Below the pieces are notes generated by a model. That model worked only from the letters and a program-made list of their open reading frames with translations. It made no database searches and was not told where the DNA came from. Positions 26,556-35,090 of a stretch of 64,000 nucleotides of DNA are shown here, piece after piece. Positions within the stretch are counted from its first letter, which is position 1; every line of letters starts with the position of its first letter. Origin of the DNA: Bacteroidales bacterium (GTDB lineage Bacteria > Bacteroidota > Bacteroidia > Bacteroidales > JAFGXI01). The stretch spans positions 1 to 64,000 of the forward strand of contig JAFGXI010000008.1 in assembly GCA_016936665.1 (NCBI GenBank). The letters are read 5' to 3'. The translations under genes were made by a program, and so were the position numbers.

Positions 26556-28904
26556 CTACTCTATGATTAGCTTATGTACTTCGTCTTTTCCGTTTTGTGT
26601 AACTTTCAAGAAATAAACAGCAGGCTTAAGCTTTAAACTTAATTGTACTTTATTTAACTGATGGAAATTAGAATTGTAGACTAATTTACCATAGACATCT
26701 GTGATCTCGACTTTTTCTATCGACTCTCCTTCTATACTGAAATTACCATTGCTTGGATTAGGAAGCAACACAAAAGTTAAAGACTCCGATAATTCAACTA
26801 ATTGAGGATTATACGTCGTAGCTCTTCCATTATAATCGACTTGTTTTAATCGATAATAATTATCCCCAACAACTGGGTTTAAATCTTCCGACTGATATCT
26901 ATGCAATTTCGTACTATTTCCTTGCCCATCGATTTTGTTAATAGGAAGATAATTAATCCCATCTGTAGAGCGTTCGATAATAAAATAATCGTTGTTTATT
27001 TCTGAAAAAGTTGACCAATCTATACTAACAAAGGCTGGCTTACCTTCTTGTAATTGAGCTGTGAAATCGATTAATTCTACAGGGAGTACATTGGTCGTGG
27101 ATCCTGTTGATGATATATCTACGTTAGCCGCCCCTGTGCTACCTCCACCGCCTCCAATTCCATCGTCTTCCACATATAAACCATCCTGAAATCCCACAAC
27201 AGGTGAACAGGTGGGATCTACATCTGCAACATAACAAAACTGATATAAGTTACAGGTATAGCCGGCAGATCCATTATTACCATCGCCCCAAGTTGCATTT
27301 TTACTATTTGCAAAGGTGTAAGAAATTTGCCTTGTTCCGCTATTCCAACTAGCAGTCCAGTCGCCATCGACATTATAAAAGCCTGTGTTACTGCCATTCG
27401 GAGTTATATCTGTAACATTTGTCCAACACTCTCCTACGGTAACCACTGCATCTTTTAACCACTCAAAACCATTAGGATTTTTCAAGTAGATATTCTCACA
27501 AATTTTATATTTACCTCCTAAAGCAGGGTCTTGAGTTGCAGGAGCTAAAGACTCCGCTCCTATAGGAATACCTAAACCATCCAATTCCTGCCATGTACAA
27601 TACACTCCAGAGTTTGGATTTGAAGCATCGAAAGCACAACCTCCACTAGCCGCTGTAGTATTATATAAAGTGCCTGTATTGGGACTTGGCACCTCGAAAT
27701 GTAGAATCACATTTCTACCATCTCTGAATATAAATGAATTTTCAGTTTCATAAGAGCCCGAGTTATAATCTAATCGTAAGGAATTACCTGAACTTACAGG
27801 AAACGTTGCAGATGTTGAATATCCACTTGCAGAATACGGGCCAATATTGGTACCGTTTACATACATGTCGATATTTCCACCATTCCAACCGTCACCGTAC
27901 GAATCAAACATATCCAGTTTATAATTACAAGGTTCGCTACTTCCTCCACAACTATTTGTTTGATCGAGCTCAATGCCTGTTGCATAACAAGTCACCTCTA
28001 AATCGTATGTATCTACACCATCGTTTTGGCTGTCGATTACAAAATAATGATCTTGCACACCTGCAGGAACCGACACATCTATGTAAGATAAAGATGAACC
28101 ATTTACCGTTCCAGCAACAATATCGTATTGAGCATGGTACGAACAAGTATTAGGAGTACAAGCTGTTCCTAAATAATAAAATTCAAAATATAAATCGTTT
28201 ACGTCTGACACATTAGAAAATGCAAATCGGATTGAACCACCACTAGCTCCATCCGGCCAATTGACAACATAAAAACGATCTTCGCCCGGTGTTGCATTGG
28301 CACCCCAAGCAACAGGAGTACAAGACCAGTTATCTTCTGTATCGCCATTTCCAATTGTAGATTCTCCTGCTAAAACAGGATCTCCACAATTAATTCTTAT
28401 TGCGTTGGCACAATCATCGCCATTTCCACTTACAACAGGTGCTGATGAAATACACAAATCACCCGTCATACCACTACTACTATTATAACGCTGAATTCTA
28501 ACTAAATAAATCGTTCCTAAGGTGCTTAAAAAAGTTACACTTTCGCTCCCACCGTTACCAAAATCGTCTGCACAACCTGTTAACGAGATAGTACAACCGG
28601 TAGAAATAGCTAACACATGAACAATAGCATCTCTAGAATCAGGGTTATAAGTTACTGTGACAGAGTTTCCATCACCAACAAACCAAGCCCATCCGTCATC
28701 TCTTGCATCAGAATTACAACTACCAGGATTGTATAAAGAGGTGAATGAAGTTGGCAAATCGAAAGGATAACAAACGCCATCTAACGGCCATTCTGCACCG
28801 GCAGGCAGATACGTTGGTGCACATGGATTATCAACCGGGGCTTGTGAAAACGCCTTAAGATTGACTAAAACAAATCCTAACAGAATAATTAAATACCTAT
28901 TCAT
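26556..28904 (-). CDS. Secreted protein with type A T9SS sorting domain
   Basis: A 782-residue exported protein. Signal peptide about 1-20 (ending AFSQ), then several beta domains rich in Gly/Asn/Ser with Cys pairs, including pre-peptidase-like repeats (GDDCANAIRINCGDP). The last 75 residues are a T9SS type A sorting domain (LLPNPSNGNFSIEG, ITDVYGKLVY, YFLKVTQNGKDEVHKLIIE). It should cross the outer membrane by the type IX system and stay attached to the surface or be released. No protease or lyase motif is recognised. An AGGAGG Shine-Dalgarno (28912-28917), inside the end of the upstream gene, lies seven bases before ATG; SD sites this good are rare in this phylum. Confidence 0.85.
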   Translation of the reverse strand: MNRYLIILLGFVLVNLKAFSQAPVDNPCAPTYLPAGAEWPLDGVCYPFDLPTSFTSLYNPGSCNSDARDDGWAWFVGDGNSVTVTYNPDSRDAIVHVLAISTGCTISLTGCADDFGNGGSESVTFLSTLGTIYLVRIQRYNSSSGMTGDLCISSAPVVSGNGDDCANAIRINCGDPVLAGESTIGNGDTEDNWSCTPVAWGANATPGEDRFYVVNWPDGASGGSIRFAFSNVSDVNDLYFEFYYLGTACTPNTCSYHAQYDIVAGTVNGSSLSYIDVSVPAGVQDHYFVIDSQNDGVDTYDLEVTCYATGIELDQTNSCGGSSEPCNYKLDMFDSYGDGWNGGNIDMYVNGTNIGPYSASGYSTSATFPVSSGNSLRLDYNSGSYETENSFIFRDGRNVILHFEVPSPNTGTLYNTTAASGGCAFDASNPNSGVYCTWQELDGLGIPIGAESLAPATQDPALGGKYKICENIYLKNPNGFEWLKDAVVTVGECWTNVTDITPNGSNTGFYNVDGDWTASWNSGTRQISYTFANSKNATWGDGNNGSAGYTCNLYQFCYVADVDPTCSPVVGFQDGLYVEDDGIGGGGGSTGAANVDISSTGSTTNVLPVELIDFTAQLQEGKPAFVSIDWSTFSEINNDYFIIERSTDGINYLPINKIDGQGNSTKLHRYQSEDLNPVVGDNYYRLKQVDYNGRATTYNPQLVELSESLTFVLLPNPSNGNFSIEGESIEKVEITDVYGKLVYNSNFHQLNKVQLSLKLKPAVYFLKVTQNGKDEVHKLIIE

Positions 28905-29220
28905 AACTTGCCCTCCTAATGAATTTTAGTCGCGATTTTAACGTTTTTATTTCTTTTTTAATTTGATTTTTTTGTACCTCGTCGGTCGTAATTTTATGTT
29001 TTAACTTTAATAAATCAATTTCTTCTTCAATTTTTTCTTCATTCAATTCTATTTTCGGATTTACTTTATGTACAGAAATATCTACTAAATCCTGATGAGA
29101 ATTTACCGATAATAACTGTACGTTTCCTTCAAGAGCTTTTACTTGCACTTTCTCAGAAAACTCTTGTGCTTTTAGAATGTTTACAGCAAAAAGAATTAAT
29201 AAAAATAAAAATATTCTCAT
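28897..29220 (-). CDS. Small exported coiled-coil protein
   Basis: A 107-residue protein. Signal peptide MRIFLFLLILFAVNILKAQ, then a strongly charged, coiled-coil-forming helix (IEEEIDLLKLKHKITTDEVQ). No family is recognised. It overlaps the downstream T9SS substrate gene by eight bases and carries that gene's SD site within its last codons (RRASYE-stop), so the two are translationally coupled. It could be an accessory or chaperone for the large protein. Confidence 0.65.
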   Translation of the reverse strand: MRIFLFLLILFAVNILKAQEFSEKVQVKALEGNVQLLSVNSHQDLVDISVHKVNPKIELNEEKIEEEIDLLKLKHKITTDEVQKNQIKKEIKTLKSRLKFIRRASYE

Positions 29221-29251
29221 ATTGTATATCTCTTCATATTTTATGGCTCTA

Positions 29252-29285
29252 CAAATATAGCATCAAAAAAGGTTTAATTTCCAAA
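29252..29285 (-). promoter_or_regulatory. Promoter of the secreted protein pair
   Basis: TATATTTG (29252-29259, exact -7 consensus on the minus strand) with TTTG (29282-29285) 22 bp upstream, one base longer than usual. Confidence 0.5.
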
Positions 29286-29398
29286 TAGTTAGGCTTTTTT
29301 GATAAACCAACAATATTGGAAGATTAATTTCTTGTATTGCAATACTTAATTTCCAAGACATGAATAAAATTAATACTTTTATTCTTTAAACATTTTTT

Positions 29399-30082
29399 AT
29401 GGGAAAAGCAATTTTTATTTCCGGCATTAACACCGATAGTGGAAAAACTATTGTTACAGGCTTATTAGCTAAATTTCTATTAACAGAAGGCTTTAAAGTT
29501 ATTACTCAAAAATACATTCAGACCGGATGTATCGAAATTTCTGACGATTTAAAAATTCACCGTCAGATAATGCAACTCGATTGGTTAGAAGAAGACCTAA
29601 GCAGATTAACTTGTTCCTATCTTTTTAAATACCCTGCGTCGCCTCATTTAAGCGCATCTATTGAAAATGTAAAAATTGAAACCGAAAAGATTACTCACGC
29701 CACCAACACCTTGTCCGGTAAATACGATTACGTTCTTATGGAAGGGGCAGGTGGTTTAATTGTTCCCATTAACGAAAATACAACCATTTTAGATTATATC
29801 CAACAACAAAAATACCCTGTAATTTTAGTCAGCAATGGTGTTTTAGGAAGTATCAATCATACTCTTTTAAGCTTGGAAGTATTAAAACACAGAAAAATCA
29901 ATTTAATTGGAATTGTTTACAATCAATACCCCAAAGGAGATTTAATCATTAACAAAGACTCTGAACAAACTATAAAAAATTTTATGCTTCAATATTTTCC
30001 TAACGCCGGCTTCGTCTCTATTCCTGAAGTTAATTTAAATTCATCGCCCGTTATTAATTTTAGTTCTATTTTAAAACAATAA
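29399..30082 (+). CDS. bioD: Dethiobiotin synthetase
   Basis: A 227-residue ATP-dependent carboxylase that closes the ureido ring of dethiobiotin from 7,8-diaminopelargonate and CO2. The N-terminal P-loop GINTDSGKT (9-17) and the catalytic MEGAGGLIVPI (about 116-126) are present. The QKYIQTG motif contacts the substrate. It starts at ATG and ends eight bases before recG, so they are probably co-transcribed. No other bio genes are visible in the window. Confidence 0.92.
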   Translation: MGKAIFISGINTDSGKTIVTGLLAKFLLTEGFKVITQKYIQTGCIEISDDLKIHRQIMQLDWLEEDLSRLTCSYLFKYPASPHLSASIENVKIETEKITHATNTLSGKYDYVLMEGAGGLIVPINENTTILDYIQQQKYPVILVSNGVLGSINHTLLSLEVLKHRKINLIGIVYNQYPKGDLIINKDSEQTIKNFMLQYFPNAGFVSIPEVNLNSSPVINFSSILKQ

Positions 30083-30089
30083 TTAAATC

Positions 30090-32174
30090 TTGATCAACTT
30101 AAATACCGACATACAATATTTAAAAGGTGTAGGAGAAGCCAGAGCTAAAGTCCTAAAAAAAGATCTTGATATTTATACAGTCGAAGACTTACTGTACTTT
30201 TTCCCTTATAAACATATCGATAAAAGTAAAATTTATCTAATCTCCGATATTCATTCTCAAATTGGAAGTATCCAGCTCCAAGGCAGAGTCAGCAGAATTG
30301 AAACGATCGGACAAGGAAGAGGACAAAGGCTTAGTGCACGTTTTACCGATCGTACAGGAAGTATTGAATTGGTTTGGTTTAAAGGCATTCGCTTTTTAAA
30401 ATCCAGTTTGAAAGAAGGCGAACATTATACCCTATTTGGAAAACCAATTCTATTTAACGGTCGTTTCAGTATATCTCATCCCGAAATGGAAAAAACGGCT
30501 GCGGATGCTGTAATAGAAAAAGGTTTGATGCCACAATATTCTATCCCTGAAAAAGTTAAAGATAAATTCGTGAATTCGAAACTGATTACTAAACTTGTAG
30601 AAATTGTATGGCAACTCCAACCACAAATACCCGACCCTCTCCCCTCATATTTAAAACAAGAACAAAATATTATCGACCTCTGCGACGCCCTTAAACACAT
30701 ACACAAACCTCAGAGTGAAGATTGGTATAAGAAAGCCGAAGAACGATTAAAATTTGACGAATTATTCAATATTCAACTCAAATTATTATTCCAAAAACAC
30801 ATTCAAAAATCGACAATAAAAGGTCATATATTCGGGCATGTTGGTCAATATTTCAATCGTTTTTTTAAAGAATTACTTGAATTCGAACTAACAGAAGCTC
30901 AAAAGCGAGTTGTTCGAGAAATACACAGCGATGTTAAAAGTGGCCTGCAAATGAACCGATTAATTCAAGGCGATGTGGGAAGTGGGAAAACCATAGTTGC
31001 TTTTTTTGCAATGTTGATGGCCGTAGACAATGGCTTTCAAGCAGCCATGATGGCACCTACAGAGATATTAGCCAATCAACATTTCGAAGGATTAAAACCT
31101 TTTGCCGATGCCCTCGGATTAAAGATATACTTGCTCACCGGAAACACAAAAAAATCGGAAAGAGAACAATTGCATCAAGATCTGCAAAATGGCGTTGCGC
31201 ATCTTCTAATTGGCACTCACGCCTTAATCGAAGATACAGTTCAATTCGACAATTTAGGGATAGTAGTTATCGACGAACAACATCGATTTGGCGTTGCTCA
31301 ACGCGCGAAATTTTGGAATAAAAATAACGTCCCTCCACACATCCTCATCATGACGGCCACGCCTATCCCTCGAACGCTTTCGATGACAATTTATGGCGAC
31401 TTGGATGTTTCTGTTATCGATGAATTGCCTCCGGGCAGGAAAACCATTCAAACACAACATCTTTACGATACGCAATTTTTAAAAGTTTATAAATTTATTC
31501 GAGATCAAATTGCATTAGGCCGACAAATTTATGTGGTTTACCCCTTGATTAAAGAATCAGAAAAACTCGATTTCAAAGCCCTCGAAGAAGGGTTTTGGCA
31601 ACTGTACGAAAATTTTCCACCCCCAAAGTATCACATTAGTAAAGTGCATGGCGATTTAAAAGCTAAAGACAAAGCATTCGAGATGCAACAGTTTGTTAAA
31701 GGCGAAACACATATAATGGTGGCCACAACAGTTATCGAAGTTGGAGTAAATGTACCAAATGCTTCTGTTATGATTATCGAAAGCGCCGAACGATTTGGTT
31801 TATCGCAGTTGCATCAATTAAGAGGACGAGTAGGAAGAGGAGCCGATCAATCGTATTGTATTCTTAAAACCTCACATAAGCTTTCGAAAGAAAGCAGAAC
31901 CAGAATCGAAGCTATGGTCAACAGCAACGATGGTTTTGAGTTGGCAGAAATCGATATGCAACTCAGAGGTCCGGGTAGCATCGATGGAACACAGCAATCC
32001 GGGATGCCTTTCGATTTTAAAATTGCAAAATTAACTAGCGATCAAGACATACTTCAAAAGGCAAGGAAAGCCGCTGAAAAATTATTAAGTAAAGATCCTG
32101 ACTTAAATGCTTTATTAAAACAATGGTTAAAAAAACAACTCCAAACAACCATCGACTGGAGTAGAATTGGTTAA
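30090..32174 (+). CDS. recG: ATP-dependent DNA helicase RecG
   Basis: A 694-residue RecG. The N-terminal wedge (LKGVGEARAKVL, then an OB-type fold SIQLQGRVSRIE) is followed by SF2 motifs: Walker A GDVGSGKT (about 292-299), MAPTEILANQH, VVIDEQHRFGVAQRA, TATPIPRTL and the motif VI LHQLRGRVGRGA. It remodels stalled replication forks and branched DNA. The start is TTG: an in-frame TAA lies six bases upstream, and the first in-frame ATG comes far into the OB domain, so no ATG alternative is possible. Confidence 0.95.
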   Translation: MINLNTDIQYLKGVGEARAKVLKKDLDIYTVEDLLYFFPYKHIDKSKIYLISDIHSQIGSIQLQGRVSRIETIGQGRGQRLSARFTDRTGSIELVWFKGIRFLKSSLKEGEHYTLFGKPILFNGRFSISHPEMEKTAADAVIEKGLMPQYSIPEKVKDKFVNSKLITKLVEIVWQLQPQIPDPLPSYLKQEQNIIDLCDALKHIHKPQSEDWYKKAEERLKFDELFNIQLKLLFQKHIQKSTIKGHIFGHVGQYFNRFFKELLEFELTEAQKRVVREIHSDVKSGLQMNRLIQGDVGSGKTIVAFFAMLMAVDNGFQAAMMAPTEILANQHFEGLKPFADALGLKIYLLTGNTKKSEREQLHQDLQNGVAHLLIGTHALIEDTVQFDNLGIVVIDEQHRFGVAQRAKFWNKNNVPPHILIMTATPIPRTLSMTIYGDLDVSVIDELPPGRKTIQTQHLYDTQFLKVYKFIRDQIALGRQIYVVYPLIKESEKLDFKALEEGFWQLYENFPPPKYHISKVHGDLKAKDKAFEMQQFVKGETHIMVATTVIEVGVNVPNASVMIIESAERFGLSQLHQLRGRVGRGADQSYCILKTSHKLSKESRTRIEAMVNSNDGFELAEIDMQLRGPGSIDGTQQSGMPFDFKIAKLTSDQDILQKARKAAEKLLSKDPDLNALLKQWLKKQLQTTIDWSRIG

Positions 32175-32241
32175 GTTCTTGACTTTTTCTTTCCCCCTTA
32201 TTAACGATGTTTTATATCTTTGCATGCTAATTTCGAAACGA

Positions 32242-33369
32242 ATGCGAATTGCCATCAACGTACAAACACTGGTTAAAGATCATTTAGAAGGTTTGGGCTG
32301 GTTTACTTACGAATCTATTAAACGTATCGTACAAGCTCATCCGGAACATGAGTTTTTGCTTATTTTTGGTAAAGGCATTGATGAACGCTTTGTTTTTTCA
32401 GAAAACATTAAAGCGGTTAATATCGGTCCTCCTGTTTTCCGTCCGCCGGCTTGGTATTTAAAATTCGAATGGCTTTTACCTCGATTTCTCAACCGACAAA
32501 ACATCGATTTATACATCAGTTCAGATGGCATGTCAAGCAAAAAAATTAAAGCAAAGCAACTCAACATAATTCACGATTTAAATTTTGAAGCCAATCCACA
32601 GTGGTTGCCAAAATGTTTTTCATTTTACTACAAAAAATATTTTCCTATTTGGACCAAAGCATCCAGTAGAATAGCAACTGTATCTGAATATTCTAAACAA
32701 GATATTCATGAAAGGTATGGTTTCGATTTAGATAAAATTGATGTGGTTTACAATGGCTCTAATGCGCTATACCAGCCAATCGATGTAGCCTCAAAAGAAG
32801 CTACAAAACAAAAATACACATCGGGTTCCGATTATTTCGTTTTTGTTGGAAGCTTGCATCCGAGAAAAAATATTGAACATCTGCTTTTGGGATTCGATCG
32901 ATTTAAAAAAAACAACACCAACAGTATTAAACTGGTTATTGTCGGAAGTAAATATTATTGGAACGGCACCATTAAAGAAGCTTTCGAAAGTATGAAATTT
33001 GCAAACGATGTTATTTTTACAGGACATTTGCCAACGGAAGATCTTAAAAATATTGTTGCGGCTTCTTTAGCACTCACATACCTCTCTTATTTCGAAGGAT
33101 TTGGTATTCCTTTAGTTGAAGCCATGAGCAGCGAAACGGCAATTATAGCATCCAATGCAACATGTTTGCCCGAAGTGGCCGGAGATGCAGCTCTATATGT
33201 ACCTCCAAAAGATGTAACAGCCATTGCAGATGCCATGCAAGAGCTCGTTGAAAACCCCGAATTAAGACAAAAACTGATCGAAAACGGGCGACAACAACGA
33301 AAAAACTATTCGTGGGATCTTACCGCCCAACGACTCTGGCAATCGGTTGAAAAAACACTAAATGTCTAG
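32242..33369 (+). CDS. Family 4-type glycosyltransferase
   Basis: A 375-residue GT-B enzyme. The N-terminal acceptor domain begins MRIAINVQTLVKDHLEGLG. The C-terminal donor domain has FVGSLHPRKNIEHLL (about 205-220), FTGHLPTEDLKN and the EX7E-type SYFEGFGIPLVEAMSSETA. It transfers a sugar from a nucleotide donor, probably to an envelope glycan. The ATG at 32242 is chosen because the TATCTTTG -7 box (32215-32222) places transcription start after the ATG at 32224. The gene ends by overlapping the convergent THEP1-fusion gene by 12 bases. Confidence 0.88.
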   Translation: MRIAINVQTLVKDHLEGLGWFTYESIKRIVQAHPEHEFLLIFGKGIDERFVFSENIKAVNIGPPVFRPPAWYLKFEWLLPRFLNRQNIDLYISSDGMSSKKIKAKQLNIIHDLNFEANPQWLPKCFSFYYKKYFPIWTKASSRIATVSEYSKQDIHERYGFDLDKIDVVYNGSNALYQPIDVASKEATKQKYTSGSDYFVFVGSLHPRKNIEHLLLGFDRFKKNNTNSIKLVIVGSKYYWNGTIKEAFESMKFANDVIFTGHLPTEDLKNIVAASLALTYLSYFEGFGIPLVEAMSSETAIIASNATCLPEVAGDAALYVPPKDVTAIADAMQELVENPELRQKLIENGRQQRKNYSWDLTAQRLWQSVEKTLNV

Positions 33370-35073
33370 TTCCATCTCATTTCTTATAAATTGTTCGGGT
33401 ATTGTTTTGTAAATATCTATTAAAACTGGATTTTTGATTTTAAATTTTCCAATCACATCTTTAACAAATTCATCGCGAACAGCCAAAACCATTACTTTTA
33501 CATTAGATTTCATCAACAGGTTTATTGCATTAAACCAGCCCTCTTCTTTCAGCTCTAAACGGCCAACTTCATCAATCATCACAAGGTCAATATTATCGGA
33601 GATAGCACGATGCAATAAAGACTCTGCCCAATCAAAAGCACGCTTTTCTACGTAATATTTTCCAATTTTTAATAGTGGTTCAATAATTTCTGCTTCTTTT
33701 TGATGCATTAATAATTGACTGTGACCGTTCTTAATATCTACAACCCTATAAGCTACAGTACGTCCGTCTTCTATAACTCTTGGAGAAATAAACCCGGCTA
33801 CAGATTTCTCTTCGAACTTTAACAAATTTGAAAGTTCGAGCAAAAAACTGGTTTTACCGGATTCAATGCCTCCGTAAACAATAAATATCTTGGGACAATT
33901 GCTGTCCTTTAATGTTGATAAACGAAATTCTGCATGATTGATCAACATGCGAATAACTTCCGCAGGGCGCGTTAAAAAAGTTCTAGCATCGGGCAACTGG
34001 CCTATAACGGCAGGTAAAACATCGAAAGCCAATTCCAAAGCAGCACTAGCTTGTTTGTAAGATGAATTTGATAGATAATTGCGTATTTTAGGATGAAACA
34101 ACTCCGTCCCTATTACCGAAAAACCCACAATTACAATCGCTGCTCTGGTGTTCATTTCTATGCCCATCCAAAGACCATCTAACCATGTTCCATTGGAGCC
34201 ATTAATGGAGTTGATGAGCATGGCAGATAAAACCGTAATGATGATAAACGAAATCCAAAACTTTGGTCTAGAAAGTTGTCGCATCCCTCGCTTATAACGA
34301 GCAATCCAAATTATAATAAGAACTAAAGACCATGGCAACCAATAGTACCATTTCACTTGACCTATGATGATTAGAGTAAAAACTAAACTTATAAAACTCA
34401 TAGCCAGCCAAAGCAAAGAATGCGGGAAATTGCTCTTTTGCTTCTTTTGATCTAACCATTGTCTTTTGTTTGAGTTTTTAGAAAAACTCGAATTATGGAG
34501 CATCTGCCTTCCAATTCTTAGACCTAAAATGGCTGTAAAAATACCAAACAAAGCATAAATACTAAGCAAGGCTAACAGTGGCAACCAAAAAAGTTCTGTA
34601 TTCAGGTTCAGTTGTTTTTCTACAAATTTTAAAATATTATCGTAAATCTTGACAATGTTAAAACCATAATACAATAAATAGTTGAAAATTTTCTGAAATA
34701 AAACCCAAGACATAGCCAGTACAGCGCCTAGAGCAAAACCCAATAAATTACGTCCGAAAATGCGTACCGAAAATTCGAAAAGCAACGATTCAATAAAAAT
34801 GGCGATCATCGGGCCAAATATAACTGCGCTAGGTGACATTGTTTTCATCAGAGCGCATATCAAACCACTACGCCAGAACAAACCTCTATTGTTCCATCGG
34901 TAAGATGCAGCTATCATCAGAATAAGACCAATTGCTGTTAGAAAATTGCCTTTAAAAGGGATATGAAGATTGTGCAGAAAGCTTCCGAGAATAATTTCAG
35001 AAGCAGCCCATGTTGCTCCTAAAACCGAAGCTTTTAGCCAAGTATCGTTGAGTATAGTGTTTGAATTGGTCAA
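33358..35073 (-). CDS. Polytopic membrane protein fused to a THEP1-type NTPase
   Basis: A 571-residue fusion. Residues 11-190 have about six hydrophobic helices, resembling ECF S components in length and pattern (inference). Residues 215-345 add three or four TM segments followed by TELFHPKIRNYL and LAFDVLPAVIGQLPD, which look like the coupling region of EcfT/CbiQ. Residues 395-571 are an intact THEP1 (NTPase_1) domain: Walker A GGIESGKTS (401-409), Walker B LVMIDEVGRLEL (497-508). I see no ABC signature, so this NTPase is not an EcfA. It lies 17 bp after the TonB receptor gene, in a ModE-regulated operon. I propose a one-polypeptide metal-oxyanion (Mo/W) importer; a nucleotidase or chaperone function of the NTPase is the main alternative. 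Confidence 0.7.
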   Translation of the reverse strand: MTNSNTILNDTWLKASVLGATWAASEIILGSFLHNLHIPFKGNFLTAIGLILMIAASYRWNNRGLFWRSGLICALMKTMSPSAVIFGPMIAIFIESLLFEFSVRIFGRNLLGFALGAVLAMSWVLFQKIFNYLLYYGFNIVKIYDNILKFVEKQLNLNTELFWLPLLALLSIYALFGIFTAILGLRIGRQMLHNSSFSKNSNKRQWLDQKKQKSNFPHSLLWLAMSFISLVFTLIIIGQVKWYYWLPWSLVLIIIWIARYKRGMRQLSRPKFWISFIIITVLSAMLINSINGSNGTWLDGLWMGIEMNTRAAIVIVGFSVIGTELFHPKIRNYLSNSSYKQASAALELAFDVLPAVIGQLPDARTFLTRPAEVIRMLINHAEFRLSTLKDSNCPKIFIVYGGIESGKTSFLLELSNLLKFEEKSVAGFISPRVIEDGRTVAYRVVDIKNGHSQLLMHQKEAEIIEPLLKIGKYYVEKRAFDWAESLLHRAISDNIDLVMIDEVGRLELKEEGWFNAINLLMKSNVKVMVLAVRDEFVKDVIGKFKIKNPVLIDIYKTIPEQFIRNEMELDI

Positions 35074-35090
35074 TTTAAAGAAACAATAAT

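Noticed and set aside
27734..28153. 139-codon + strand frame opposite the T9SS protein gene
   Set aside because: It has low-complexity, Tyr/His/Asn-rich composition and lies wholly inside a convincing gene on the other strand.
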